Positions 24,428 to 32,835 of a stretch of 49,405 bases of DNA are shown in pieces (position 1 is the first letter of the stretch; each line of letters begins with the position of its first letter). The DNA comes from a virus, in the IMG/VR virus record IMGVR_UViG_3300027734_000108, positions 1-49,405 of that record. One strand, given 5' to 3'. The notes under the pieces were generated by a model. That model did no database searches, was not told the DNA's origin, and was given only the letters and a program-made list of their open reading frames with translations. The translations under genes and the position numbers were made by a program.

Positions 24428-24653
24428 TCTAAAATGGTACGGCACTCTGATATGCTTAGGTGGAATAGCGTTGACTAGTTTTAATATCTATCCCCTAAAC
24501 ATTGTCTTTGGTTTAGTTGGTAGCGGTCTATGGACTACTGCTGGCTACATACAAGACGATGCACCTCTAGTTGTTGTTGAGGCTGTAGCTGCAGGATTGT
24601 ATGCAGTTGGCTTATTAACTTATGTGTTTATACAGGTGTCTAAATGGTTATGA
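24414..24653 (+). CDS. 79-aa multi-pass membrane protein
   Basis: GTG at 24414 preceded by GGAGG, overlapping the previous gene. Three hydrophobic segments (LKWYGTLICLGGIALTSF, IVFGLVGSGLWTTAGYI, VEAVAAGLYAVGLLTYVF). Small inner-membrane proteins of early phage regions often act in exclusion or host takeover, but nothing specific is recognised here. Confidence 0.6.
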   Translation: MQLSNLKWYGTLICLGGIALTSFNIYPLNIVFGLVGSGLWTTAGYIQDDAPLVVVEAVAAGLYAVGLLTYVFIQVSKWL

Positions 24654-24937
24654 ACGAAGATGAATCTTTTGATAGAACTGCAAGCCACATGGCTGGTGAG
24701 TATGTTTCCAATAATGAACCAGTAGCGTGGATAGGTGAAACCTTAATGGGTAGGCAGTATATAAACGGACAAAAAGACAAATTGCCTGTTGGCACAGCAC
24801 TCTATACCCATCCAGTAAAAGAACTAACAGATGAGGAAATAGATAACGTAGGCGATGCAGTATCAAATCTTATTGACACGTATGCTGGTCGACGAGAATT
24901 TGCAAGAGCAATATTAAGAAAGGCACAAGAGAAATGA
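24644..24937 (+). CDS. 97-aa protein with PVAW / ALYTHP pattern
   Basis: Contains EPVAWIGETLMG and PVGTALYTHPVKELTDEEI, a recurring pattern in short phage proteins of unknown role, then a helix ending FARAILRKAQEK. Start 24644 with AGGTG upstream; an ATGA-coupled ATG at 24650 is an alternative. Its ending resembles that of the next gene (ILRKAQQK), suggesting a shared C-terminal element. Confidence 0.6.
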   Translation: MVMNEDESFDRTASHMAGEYVSNNEPVAWIGETLMGRQYINGQKDKLPVGTALYTHPVKELTDEEIDNVGDAVSNLIDTYAGRREFARAILRKAQEK

Positions 24938-25209
24938 TGAAAAGAATTGATTGGAAAGGTCTTACTGCTCAAGAGATTGCAACAATACCTAATGATGAGT
25001 TCAAGTTGCAGACAGTAGAGCGAATTCTTAAAGAACGAAATACTTATACAGATAAAGAAGAATTGATTTTATCCACAATAAAGTGCGTTGCCGATGATGT
25101 TAGTCCGCATAAAGAATATGAGAATACTTATTCAGATGGGTGGCTTGATGCTTGCAATACTGTATATGACGAAGTGTTTGAAATACTAAGAAAGGCACAA
25201 CAGAAGTGA
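24934..25209 (+). CDS. 91-aa protein of unknown function
   Basis: ATGA-coupled. Helical (TAQEIATIPNDEFKLQTVERI, SDGWLDACNTVYDEVFEILRKAQQK). C-terminal LRKAQ ending shared with the previous gene. Nothing else recognised. Confidence 0.6.
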   Translation: MMKRIDWKGLTAQEIATIPNDEFKLQTVERILKERNTYTDKEELILSTIKCVADDVSPHKEYENTYSDGWLDACNTVYDEVFEILRKAQQK

Positions 25210-25325
25210 GTTTTACTATTACTACGCATGAAGGCATGAAAGTGATTCAGTGGTTTTCAACTGTGGATGAACTGCTGAAGTCTATGTTAAATAACCCTAA
25301 AGATAGGTATTGGAGGAACAAATGA
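25206..25325 (+). CDS. 39-aa protein, GTG start
   Basis: GTGA-coupled start at 25206 and ATGA overlap at its end. Too short for family assignment. The unbroken coupling chain on both sides supports translation. Confidence 0.45.
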   Translation: MSFTITTHEGMKVIQWFSTVDELLKSMLNNPKDRYWRNK

Positions 25326-25477
25326 AGTTAGAAGAATTGATTGACGCATTAGAACAACGCTATGGGAATCCGTATGCAGCTAAAGAAAACGCATTGATTC
25401 GAGAAGCGATTAAACAACTTTGTATTATGTTACAGAAAACTAAAGGAGAACAAGATGAAAACTGCAATGGCAAGTAG
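25322..25477 (+). CDS. 51-aa helical protein
   Basis: ATG with GGAGG eight bases upstream. Helical (MKLEELIDALEQRYGNPYAA, LIREAIKQLCIML). Its 3' end overlaps the secreted-protein gene by 23 bases and supplies that gene's AAAGGAGAA ribosome site. Confidence 0.55.
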   Translation: MKLEELIDALEQRYGNPYAAKENALIREAIKQLCIMLQKTKGEQDENCNGK

Positions 25478-25751
25478 TTTATTATTTGTAGCTACATTGT
25501 GTAGTGCTCAGGCTACATCGTTTGAGGACAGTGTTTACAACTTTAAAAATAGTCCTTACAACTTTGAGAACTCACAGTACAACTTTAAAAACAGTCCGTA
25601 TAACTTTGACAACAATCCAGCAAATCCGTATGCACCTAATGCAATATTTGATGCACAAGGAAACCGTGTTGGATATAAAACTCAATCAAATCAAGGCACT
25701 ACGAACTATTACGATAACTCAGGAAATCGCAGAGGGTATAGCAAAAGATGA
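25455..25751 (+). CDS. Secreted YNF-repeat protein
   Basis: A 98-aa protein. Residues 1-20 form a clear signal peptide (short Lys N-region, hydrophobic SSLLFVATLCS, SAQA cleavage site). Residues 28-54 hold four 7-residue repeats starting YNF (28, 35, 42, 49) with pattern YNFxNSx. Then two copies of a DxxGNRxGY element at about 65-74 and 86-95. Proteins of this style are bacterial and periplasmic or surface; function unknown. It is unusual in a replication block and may be host-derived. Confidence 0.7.
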   Translation: MKTAMASSLLFVATLCSAQATSFEDSVYNFKNSPYNFENSQYNFKNSPYNFDNNPANPYAPNAIFDAQGNRVGYKTQSNQGTTNYYDNSGNRRGYSKR

Positions 25752-25773
25752 CTTTTTGTGATATGATGACATT

Positions 25774-27432
25774 ATGCGAATACTTTTAGACATTGAAACC
25801 ACACTAGCACACGATAAGATTTGGTGTGTAGTTACTAAAGACATTGATACTGGAGAAGTTAGAGTATGGAAAGAAGCAACCGACCTGCGGGAATTCATAA
25901 AGGACGCAACTTTGATAGTGGCTCACAATGGGATAGCGTTCGACTTTCATCTACTGATAAAGTTATGGAACTGTCAGATCTCATCGAAGAAAGTGAAAGA
26001 TACATTAGTACTAAGCAGGTTGCTCAATCCAAGCAGAGAAGGCGGACACAGCCTAGCAGCGTGGGGCGAGACACTAGGTACTCAGAAGATTGAGTTCGAT
26101 GACTTTGATTTAAAAACTCACACCTTAGATGAGTTGATTGTGTATTGCAAGCAAGACGTAGAGGTGTTATACAAGGTTTACAACTGTATAATGAATGAAC
26201 TTAAACAACAGGAATTTTCTGAAACATCACAGGAGTTAGAACATGAAGTCCAAGCAATCATTTGCATTCAAGAAAGAAACGGTTTTAAGATCGATGAGTC
26301 TGCTAGTATGTTATTACTATCGGAACTTAAAACTAAGCTGGATATTATTATGGTTGAAATGCAGAGGATTTTTCCTCCCAGAGTCACATCTGGTCGCACC
26401 CACAAAACCACGGGTAAACCGCTCAACGACATCATCGAGCCGTTCAACTGTGGCAGTCGCAAGCAAATCGCAGAAAGACTCACCGAAAAAGGCTGGAAAC
26501 CTAACAAGTTTACAGAAAAAGGGTCGGTCATCGTCGACGAAACCACGCTCGAAGGCATCGACATCCCAGAAGCGAAAGCCATAGCAGAATACTTGATGCT
26601 ACAGAAGCGTATAGCACAGGTAGAATCGTGGATAGAGGCGATTAAAGATGATGGTAGGGTACATGGTCGTGTTATCACTAACGGAGCCGTGACGGGGCGT
26701 ATGACGCACATGAGTCCTAACATGGCACAAGTACCTAATAGTGGAGCTATTTATGGCTCTGAATGTAGAGCTTTATGGACTGTTGAGAAAGGTAATAAGT
26801 TAGTTGGTATCGATGCTTCAGGTTTAGAACTTCGTATGCTGGCTCACTATATGAACGATAATGAATATACAACTGAAGTGGTATCGGGCGACATACACAC
26901 AGCGAACCAAAATGCTGCTGGGCTGCAAACGAGGAATCAAGCTAAAACGTTTATCTATGCCTTTCTCTATGGTGCAGGAAGTACCAAAATCGGGACGATT
27001 GTTGGAGGCAGTGCGAAAGAGGGACAACGCCTCATTGATAATTTTCTACACAACACGCCTACGCTTGCTAAACTTAGGAAGAGAGTCTCTGAAGCGTTTT
27101 CTAAAAGGGGAAGGTTACAAGGTCTTGACGGACGCAAGTTACTCGTACGTTCCGAGCACTCGGCACTCAACACGCTACTGCAAGGTGCTGGTGCGATAGT
27201 AATGAAGAAAGCTGTTGTTATTTTGTTTAAAGACTTGACAAAAAGGAGAATATCGTTTAAATTAGTAGCTAATGTCCACGATGAGTGGCAGATTGAAGTA
27301 CCAGAGCAGTATGCAGAAGAAGTAGGCAAGTCAGGTGTCAGAGCAATTGAGTTAGCTGGACGGGAGTTTAAAATGAACTGTCCGTTGACAGGTGAATATA
27401 AAGTTGGTAATAACTGGAAAGAGACACACTGA
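25774..27432 (+). CDS. DNA polymerase, family A, with 3'-5' exonuclease
   Basis: A 552-aa T7-like replicase. Exonuclease: LLDIET (4-9), HNGIAFD (51-57), YCKQD (124-128). Polymerase: motif A DASGLELRMLA (347-357), motif B with Lys391, Tyr395 and Tyr399 in KTFIYAFLYG, motif C VHDEW (501-505). All catalytic acids are present. Tyr395 occupies the E. coli Phe762 position, as in T7; this variant has been linked to virulent phages. Shorter than T7 polymerase (704 aa), so the thioredoxin-binding loop is probably missing. The ribosome site is weak. Confidence 0.93.
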   Translation: MRILLDIETTLAHDKIWCVVTKDIDTGEVRVWKEATDLREFIKDATLIVAHNGIAFDFHLLIKLWNCQISSKKVKDTLVLSRLLNPSREGGHSLAAWGETLGTQKIEFDDFDLKTHTLDELIVYCKQDVEVLYKVYNCIMNELKQQEFSETSQELEHEVQAIICIQERNGFKIDESASMLLLSELKTKLDIIMVEMQRIFPPRVTSGRTHKTTGKPLNDIIEPFNCGSRKQIAERLTEKGWKPNKFTEKGSVIVDETTLEGIDIPEAKAIAEYLMLQKRIAQVESWIEAIKDDGRVHGRVITNGAVTGRMTHMSPNMAQVPNSGAIYGSECRALWTVEKGNKLVGIDASGLELRMLAHYMNDNEYTTEVVSGDIHTANQNAAGLQTRNQAKTFIYAFLYGAGSTKIGTIVGGSAKEGQRLIDNFLHNTPTLAKLRKRVSEAFSKRGRLQGLDGRKLLVRSEHSALNTLLQGAGAIVMKKAVVILFKDLTKRRISFKLVANVHDEWQIEVPEQYAEEVGKSGVRAIELAGREFKMNCPLTGEYKVGNNWKETH

Positions 27433-27623
27433 TGGAAGGTAAAGAGTTAACGAAAATTGGAGAAGTAGTTATCACATTGTTTGAAGATAACACTTATTCT
27501 GTAGGGACTTCCATAACAATTAATGATACACTAGAGTTATTAGCTGACGCTTATGAAGCTATTGAAAGTGGAACATTAGATGGTATGGATGTGTTTGAGC
27601 AGTTCGGTGGTACAATTCAGTAG
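27432..27623 (+). CDS. 63-aa protein of unknown function
   Basis: TGATG-coupled to the polymerase stop. Beta-rich N-terminus then an acidic helix (TLELLADAYEAIESG). No family recognised. Confidence 0.6.
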   Translation: MEGKELTKIGEVVITLFEDNTYSVGTSITINDTLELLADAYEAIESGTLDGMDVFEQFGGTIQ

Positions 27624-27662
27624 TAGTTATTTTAACCGCAGTATATTAAAGGAGTTTTAAAG

Positions 27663-28088
27663 ATGGCAAATACCGAGAAACCTGTGAAGTTTGAAGCCGA
27701 CATTCAGTGGGCATTCTTAAATCGCAAGTCCGAGATGTCAGGGAAGTACCAAGTAGATCTTTGCAACCTTAGTGCTGGTGCTGTAAAAGCATTAGAAGAT
27801 GTAGGTCTGCAGCCACGTAAGCGTGAAGACAAGCCTGAAAAGGGTTGGTTCATCACTGCTAAGAGCAACTATGAAATCAAGCCGTTTGACAAGAACGGTG
27901 CAGAGATCACAGACGCTGTTGGTAATGGATCTAAAGCTATTGCAATGATTAAACCTTATCATTGGAGCTGGAAGAATAAGACTGGTGTCTCACCTTCTTT
28001 AGCTAAGATTACAATCACCGACTTGGTTGTTTACAATTCTGATTCAGCAGTTGCTGAAGAAGAGATGGACGACGAGATTCCTCTGTGA
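27663..28088 (+). CDS. Single-stranded DNA-binding protein, T7 gp2.5-like
   Basis: A 141-aa protein with an OB-fold-like strand pattern (FEADIQWAFLNRKSEMSGKY, IAMIKPYHWSWKNKTG, AKITITDLVVY) and a very acidic C-terminal tail ending EEEMDDEIPL, the typical partner-binding tip of SSBs. ATG after AAAGGAGTTTTAAAG. It coats single strands and contacts polymerase and primase-helicase. Confidence 0.8.
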   Translation: MANTEKPVKFEADIQWAFLNRKSEMSGKYQVDLCNLSAGAVKALEDVGLQPRKREDKPEKGWFITAKSNYEIKPFDKNGAEITDAVGNGSKAIAMIKPYHWSWKNKTGVSPSLAKITITDLVVYNSDSAVAEEEMDDEIPL

Positions 28089-28762
28089 TTGCCGTCGTTG
28101 ACGCTGACATTTTAGTGTATCGCTTTGGCTTTGCATCTGAAGGAGATCCAGCAGAGTTTGCATTAGCAAGACTGTCTGAGTTTCTTGACGATCTATACAT
28201 TAAACTCAACGTTGACGACGTTATTGGTTTCATGACTGGTAAAGGTAACTTCAGAGATGAAGTTGCCGTTACCGCTCCATACAAAGGCAATAGAACTGGT
28301 AATGCTAAACCGTATCATTTCGGTTTATTGCGTGAATACATGGAGAAGTCTTGGGGCTTTGAAGTCGTTGATGGAATGGAAGCTGATGACGCATTAGGAA
28401 TCTATGCGTATGCTCACGATCCTGAAGACTATATTTTGGTTACGATTGATAAAGATATTGATATGATTCGTGGTCATCACTTTGGTTTTGTGAAAGATGA
28501 GAAGTATTACATTACCGAAGAAGAAGGAATCCGTAACTTTTATTTACAGATTCTTACTGGAGATAAAGTCGATAACATCATGGGTTTAAAAGGAATTGGA
28601 CCCGTTAAAGCTAAAAGGATTCTTGAGAAATGCGAAACAGAACTAGAGATGTACAAAGCAGTGGTAGACGCTTACGAAGGAAACTTGGAGCGAGTCTTGG
28701 AGAACGGACGACTCCTGTGGATACTAAGAGAGCCAAACCAAATCTGGTCTCCTCCAAGCTAG
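28085..28762 (+). CDS. 5'-3' exonuclease, T7 gp6-like (PIN/H3TH)
   Basis: A 225-aa protein. VVDADILVYR carries the first acid, GMEADDALG and VTIDKDIDM give the central acids, and DKVDNIMGLKGIGPVKAKRIL is the helix-3-turn-helix DNA-binding motif. It removes RNA primers and may help degrade host DNA. GTG start, GTGA-coupled to the SSB. Confidence 0.9.
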   Translation: MIAVVDADILVYRFGFASEGDPAEFALARLSEFLDDLYIKLNVDDVIGFMTGKGNFRDEVAVTAPYKGNRTGNAKPYHFGLLREYMEKSWGFEVVDGMEADDALGIYAYAHDPEDYILVTIDKDIDMIRGHHFGFVKDEKYYITEEEGIRNFYLQILTGDKVDNIMGLKGIGPVKAKRILEKCETELEMYKAVVDAYEGNLERVLENGRLLWILREPNQIWSPPS

Positions 28763-28764
28763 TC

Positions 28765-29058
28765 TTGGTTGAGTGGCTAGATGCTTTAGCACAGGGTGAG
28801 TGGCATGAAGCAAAGAGAGAGGACTTACGTTGTAAATCAATCGGGTTTGTGGTTCATGAAGACGATGAACAAATTGAACTTGCAGGAACTATAACTGAAG
28901 GAATGTGCAACAACAGTATTACCATCCCTAAACGAATGATTACAAAACGGAAAGAAATTAAACTTGAAACCACAATCAGCAAAAGCAAAAGGAAGAAAGC
29001 TACAGCAGTGGACAAGGGATCATATACTCCAACGGTTTCCGACGTTACACCAAGATGA
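28765..29058 (+). CDS. 97-aa protein of unknown function, start uncertain
   Basis: The core VEWLDALAQGEWHEAKREDLR and SITIPKRMITKRKE is typical of a small phage protein found near replication genes. The frame is open back to ATG 28630, which would overlap the exonuclease by 130 bases and adds an Arg-rich, shadow-like N-terminus. A TTG at 28765, just past the exonuclease stop, fits the conserved core better. The end overlaps the next gene by 95 bases. Confidence 0.5.
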   Translation: MVEWLDALAQGEWHEAKREDLRCKSIGFVVHEDDEQIELAGTITEGMCNNSITIPKRMITKRKEIKLETTISKSKRKKATAVDKGSYTPTVSDVTPR

Positions 29059-29350
29059 TGTACGGTCAACAAGCATGGGAGCGGGTGGAGAGGATGTGCA
29101 ACTCAGTCCTCTGGCTAGGTCGTTATTTAATTACACAGTTGAATGCAAGAATAGAAAAGCAATCGCAGTGTACAAAGACTACGAACAAGCAAAGACCCAC
29201 GGAGCAATAGAGCCTTTAGTTATATTGAAACAGAATTTAAGTAAGCCGTTAGCACTAATAGACGCTGAACACTTCTTAGACTTGGTTCAAAAGATTAAAG
29301 ATTTACAACACCAAATAGATGTATTACTTTTAGTTAAAGGAACAAAATGA
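28964..29350 (+). CDS. Restriction-endonuclease-fold-like protein (possible resolvase)
   Basis: A 128-aa protein: basic start (SAKAKGRKLQQWTRD), then DDVRSTSMGAGGEDVQLSPLA and YTVECKNRK, where Glu-x-Lys in ECK and the upstream acids fit the PD-(D/E)xK core. Proteins of this pattern in phages are suspected Holliday-junction or structure-specific nucleases. TTG start at 28964; no better start preserves the basic N-terminus. Confidence 0.65.
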   Translation: MKPQSAKAKGRKLQQWTRDHILQRFPTLHQDDVRSTSMGAGGEDVQLSPLARSLFNYTVECKNRKAIAVYKDYEQAKTHGAIEPLVILKQNLSKPLALIDAEHFLDLVQKIKDLQHQIDVLLLVKGTK

Positions 29351-29640
29351 AACTAGATTATCCAATGAAGTTAACTTTCACATTAGAGGAAGAAAACAAT
29401 TTACTTACCAAAGTATTTGTCGTTGAAGGTGATATACAATGGACAGAGTTAATTGTTAAGTTTGCTGATTTCTTGAATGCTCATTACGGTTACGACACAA
29501 AAGAAAAGATTGTATTCTTGAGCGATTACGGATACAACGACCAGTGGTCTGTAGTAGGTGAGCGTACTATCACTACTGAGGCTTATAAGTTAGCTAAAGA
29601 GATTGATGAAAGACAAGAAGAAATGGACTTTAACGAATGA
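29347..29640 (+). CDS. 97-aa protein of unknown function
   Basis: ATGA-coupled on both sides. Alternating strand/helix (LTFTLEEENNLLTKVFVVEG, ELIVKFADFLNAHYGYD), acidic end. Nothing recognised. Confidence 0.6.
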   Translation: MKLDYPMKLTFTLEEENNLLTKVFVVEGDIQWTELIVKFADFLNAHYGYDTKEKIVFLSDYGYNDQWSVVGERTITTEAYKLAKEIDERQEEMDFNE

Positions 29641-30374
29641 AAATTCTATTGCTAGATATTGAGACAAGTCCTAATACAGCCCATGTTTGGGGTCTGTGGC
29701 AGCAAAACGTCAGTATCAATCAATTGATGGAGTCTTCCTATGTCCTATGCTATGCAGCTAAGTGGCTAGGCGAGGAAGACATCTATTTTGATTCTGTACA
29801 TCAATCTAAACCTAAAACAATGCTGAAAGGTATTCATGCTCTTCTGGACTCTGCTGATGCTGTTATCCATTACAATGGAACTAAGTTTGATATTCCTACT
29901 CTTAACAAGGAATTCTTACTCACCAAGTTGCTTCCGCCATCGCCTTATAAACAGATTGACCTATTGCGTGTGGTTCGTAGTAATTTTAGGTTTCCTAGCA
30001 ATAAGCTGGATTATGTATCTCAACGTCTGGGTCTAGGTAAGAAACACGCTCACGAAGGACATGAGTTGTGGGTGAAGTGCATGAACGGAGATAAGGATGC
30101 TTGGAAGCGAATGGAAGACTACAATATTCAAGACGTTGTATTACTAGAGAGTCTTTACGATAATCTATTGCCTTGGATTAAGAACGCTCCAAACCGTAAC
30201 CTGTATCAAGATATAACTGGTTGTCCTACTTGTGGTTCACATCATCTACAAAAGCGTGGTACAGCAGTTTCTACTACTGGGACATATCAAAGGTATCAGT
30301 GTCGGGATTGTGGATCATGGAGTCAAGGTACTAAGTCAATTAAGAAAGCTGTGGAGGTGAAACATCATGGATAG
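29637..30374 (+). CDS. DEDD 3'-5' exonuclease with C-terminal Zn ribbon
   Basis: A 245-aa protein. RNase-H-like exonuclease motifs: DIET (7-10), HYNGTKFD (78-85) and YNIQD (162-166). The C-terminal ribbon has CPTC (196-199) and CRDC (222-225). It is separate from the polymerase's own proofreading domain. A repair or recombination role is likely; substrate unknown. Confidence 0.8.
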   Translation: MKILLLDIETSPNTAHVWGLWQQNVSINQLMESSYVLCYAAKWLGEEDIYFDSVHQSKPKTMLKGIHALLDSADAVIHYNGTKFDIPTLNKEFLLTKLLPPSPYKQIDLLRVVRSNFRFPSNKLDYVSQRLGLGKKHAHEGHELWVKCMNGDKDAWKRMEDYNIQDVVLLESLYDNLLPWIKNAPNRNLYQDITGCPTCGSHHLQKRGTAVSTTGTYQRYQCRDCGSWSQGTKSIKKAVEVKHHG

Positions 30375-30738
30375 TCCAGTAGCAATGCCTTATCCTTACG
30401 GACATGTGTACGATCCCCATGAGCATGACGTAACTGACTTCTTCCGCAAAGCTAAATTAGCTGCTAAAGTGGCTGATTTATCTGCTGGAATGGAAGATGC
30501 TGGCGATGTCATGGCAAAACAGGTAGGAGGTACGCACTATAAAGGTGCAGCCGTCCAACCTTGGGACATATTTATGCAATATAAGCTTGACCCTTGGTCA
30601 GCAAATGTGGTAAAATACATACTTCGTTTCCCTAGAAAAGCTGGTAAACAAGATCTCGAGAAAGCTAAACACTATATCGAGTATCTGTTAGCCAACTATG
30701 ATAGTGTGTACGATGTGTATTATAAGGAGACTGCATGA
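30367..30738 (+). CDS. DUF3310-family protein
   Basis: A 123-aa protein. Residues ~50-115 carry the DUF3310 signature: QVGGTHYKGAAVQPWDIF, NVVKYILRFPRKAGKQDLEKA. Sometimes annotated as a nucleotide kinase-like domain, but no P-loop is visible. Likely nucleotide-metabolism related given the RNR downstream. Function not established. Confidence 0.8.
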   Translation: MDSPVAMPYPYGHVYDPHEHDVTDFFRKAKLAAKVADLSAGMEDAGDVMAKQVGGTHYKGAAVQPWDIFMQYKLDPWSANVVKYILRFPRKAGKQDLEKAKHYIEYLLANYDSVYDVYYKETA

Positions 30739-30739
30739 A

Positions 30740-30895
30740 ATGGCTTTAACATTAATTGACATAGCTGACAGACTCAAGCAATTTCCAGAAGTGGAGTTGC
30801 TAGAGTTGTTAGATATAAGTAGTGAAGAATTGGTTGATCGCTTTATGGATCGAATTGAAGACAATGCTGATAATTTAGAAAGAGAAGTTGAATGA
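30740..30895 (+). CDS. 51-aa acidic helical protein
   Basis: The frame opens at 30698, but ATG 30740, just after the previous stop, with GGAG about ten bases before, is preferred. Helical and acidic (VELLELLDISSEELVDRFMDRI). ATGA-coupled to the reductase. Unknown function. Confidence 0.55.
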   Translation: MALTLIDIADRLKQFPEVELLELLDISSEELVDRFMDRIEDNADNLEREVE

Positions 30896-32796
30896 CATAT
30901 AAGATGACACCGTACAACACCTTCATCGCTAAGAGCCGATACAGTCGGTATCTCGATGACAAGGGACGTAGAGAGCACTGGAATGAAACTGTAGCACGTT
31001 ACTTTGACTTTATGGAGACACACCTAGCAACAAAGCAGAACTACACGCTAACAAAAGAACTACGTGCAGAGCTGGAACAAGCTGTGAATGATTTAGCAGT
31101 AGTGCCAAGCATGAGGGCAGTAATGACTGCAGGACCTGCGTTAGAGCGTCAGAACGTGGCTGCATTCAATTGTTCTTACTTACCAATAGATGACCCTAAA
31201 GCTTTTGATGAAGCGATGTACATCCTTCTCTGTGGCACTGGTGTCGGTTTCTCCGTGGAGCAACAATATGTATCTAAGTTACCTGAAATCCCGACTAAGC
31301 TGTACGATAGTAAAAGTTCTATTGTTGTGTCGGATTCTAAAGAAGGATGGGCAAAATCACTTCGACAACTCTTGGCTCTTCTGTACGCTGGCGAGATTCC
31401 AAAGTTTGACGTATCACGAGTTCGACCTGCAGGAGCACGTCTCAAAACATTCGGTGGACGAGCTTCTGGACCAGAACCTTTGGAAGAACTTTATAAGTTT
31501 TGTGTTACCAAATTTAAAGGAGCAGTTGGTAGGCGTCTCAGTTCCCTTGAATGTCATGATATTCTGTGCAAGATCGGGGAAGTTGTTGTCGTGGGCGGAG
31601 TCAGACGGAGTGCAATGATTTCTTTATCAGACTTATCTGATGACAAGATGGCACACGCTAAAGCAGGTGCTTGGTGGGATGGTCACGGTCAAAGAGCATT
31701 AGCTAACAACTCTGCTACTTATACCGAGACACCTTCTATTGGTCAATTTATGAGAGAATGGAGTTCTATTTATGAATCACACAGTGGGGAACGTGGTATC
31801 TTCAATCGTGACGCTTCTCAGGTGCAAGCTGCTAAGAATGGACGACGAGATTCGACTTATGCTTTTGGGACCAATCCGTGTAGCGAGATCATACTCCGTC
31901 CTTATCAATTCTGTAATCTGTCTTCTTGTATCATTCGCTCTGATGATACTTATGACAGCATCGCTAATAAGATTCGTCTGGCTACCATTCTCGGCACTTT
32001 TCAAGCGTCGTTAACAGACTTTCCTTACTTGCGTAAAGTATGGCAAAAGAACACTGAAGAAGAAGCATTGTTAGGTGTGTCGATGACTGGCATCTGTGAC
32101 AATACTTTGTTGAATAACCCTGATGATGAATCATTACCTGCACGATTGGAGGCACTACGTGATATTGCTATCGCTACTAATGCTGAGTTTGCTAACGCTA
32201 TTGGAATTAATCAGAGTGTTGCTGTCACGGCTGTTAAACCCGAAGGAACCGTCAGTCAGCTTTGCTCTACTGCCTCTGGTATTCATCCTCAGCATAGTAA
32301 ATATTATATACGTCGTGTCCGAGCTGATAACAAAGATCCACTAACACAGTTTATGATGCAAGCTGGGTTTGTTGCAGAGCCTTGTGTCATGAAGCCAGAG
32401 TCAACTACAGTCTTTAGTTTCCCTGTTGCTGTCGCTGAAGGTGGACTGTTGCGTGAAGACTTAACCGCTATTCAGCATTTGAAGCTGTGGTTGATATTCC
32501 AGCGTCATTATTGTGAGCATAAGCCTTCTGTGACTATCTCTGTCTTAGAGAACGAATGGATGGATGTAGGGGCTTGGACATTTAAGCACTTCGACGAAGT
32601 TACTGGAGTGTCTTTCCTACCGATGGATGGTGGTACTTACAAGCAAGCACCTTATGAAGAAGTAGACGAAGAAGCCTACAATAAATTGAAGTCTTTAGTA
32701 CCGACTACAGTAGATTGGGAGAACTTTAAGGAGTACGATGACAATGTGGAAGGAGCACAGATGTTGAGTTGTACTGCTGGTGGATGTAGCATCTAG
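30892..32796 (+). CDS. nrdJ: Adenosylcobalamin-dependent ribonucleoside-triphosphate reductase (class II)
   Basis: A 634-aa monomeric class II reductase. Cys94 in FNCSY is the first redox Cys. NPCSEI (328-333) holds the thiyl Cys330 and Glu332, and Cys341 is the partner, spaced exactly as C408/E410/C419 of the Lactobacillus enzyme. PEGTVSQLC is the later substrate loop, and the C-terminal CTAGGC pair is the external reductant site. It makes deoxynucleotides and needs host B12, hence a B12-containing host. ATGA start overlap. Last gene of the plus arm. Confidence 0.9.
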   Translation: MTYKMTPYNTFIAKSRYSRYLDDKGRREHWNETVARYFDFMETHLATKQNYTLTKELRAELEQAVNDLAVVPSMRAVMTAGPALERQNVAAFNCSYLPIDDPKAFDEAMYILLCGTGVGFSVEQQYVSKLPEIPTKLYDSKSSIVVSDSKEGWAKSLRQLLALLYAGEIPKFDVSRVRPAGARLKTFGGRASGPEPLEELYKFCVTKFKGAVGRRLSSLECHDILCKIGEVVVVGGVRRSAMISLSDLSDDKMAHAKAGAWWDGHGQRALANNSATYTETPSIGQFMREWSSIYESHSGERGIFNRDASQVQAAKNGRRDSTYAFGTNPCSEIILRPYQFCNLSSCIIRSDDTYDSIANKIRLATILGTFQASLTDFPYLRKVWQKNTEEEALLGVSMTGICDNTLLNNPDDESLPARLEALRDIAIATNAEFANAIGINQSVAVTAVKPEGTVSQLCSTASGIHPQHSKYYIRRVRADNKDPLTQFMMQAGFVAEPCVMKPESTTVFSFPVAVAEGGLLREDLTAIQHLKLWLIFQRHYCEHKPSVTISVLENEWMDVGAWTFKHFDEVTGVSFLPMDGGTYKQAPYEEVDEEAYNKLKSLVPTTVDWENFKEYDDNVEGAQMLSCTAGGCSI

Positions 32797-32800
32797 ATAC

Positions 32801-32827
32801 AAAAGAGCCCTCGAAAGAGGGCTTTTT
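32801..32827. terminator. Bidirectional terminator between converging arms
   Basis: AGCCCTC (32806-32812), GAAA tetraloop and GAGGGCT (32817-32823), with A runs on the left and T runs on the right, so it works in both directions. It ends the rightward replication arm and the leftward virion arm (stop at 32836). Confidence 0.9.
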
Positions 32828-32835
32828 CATTATGA

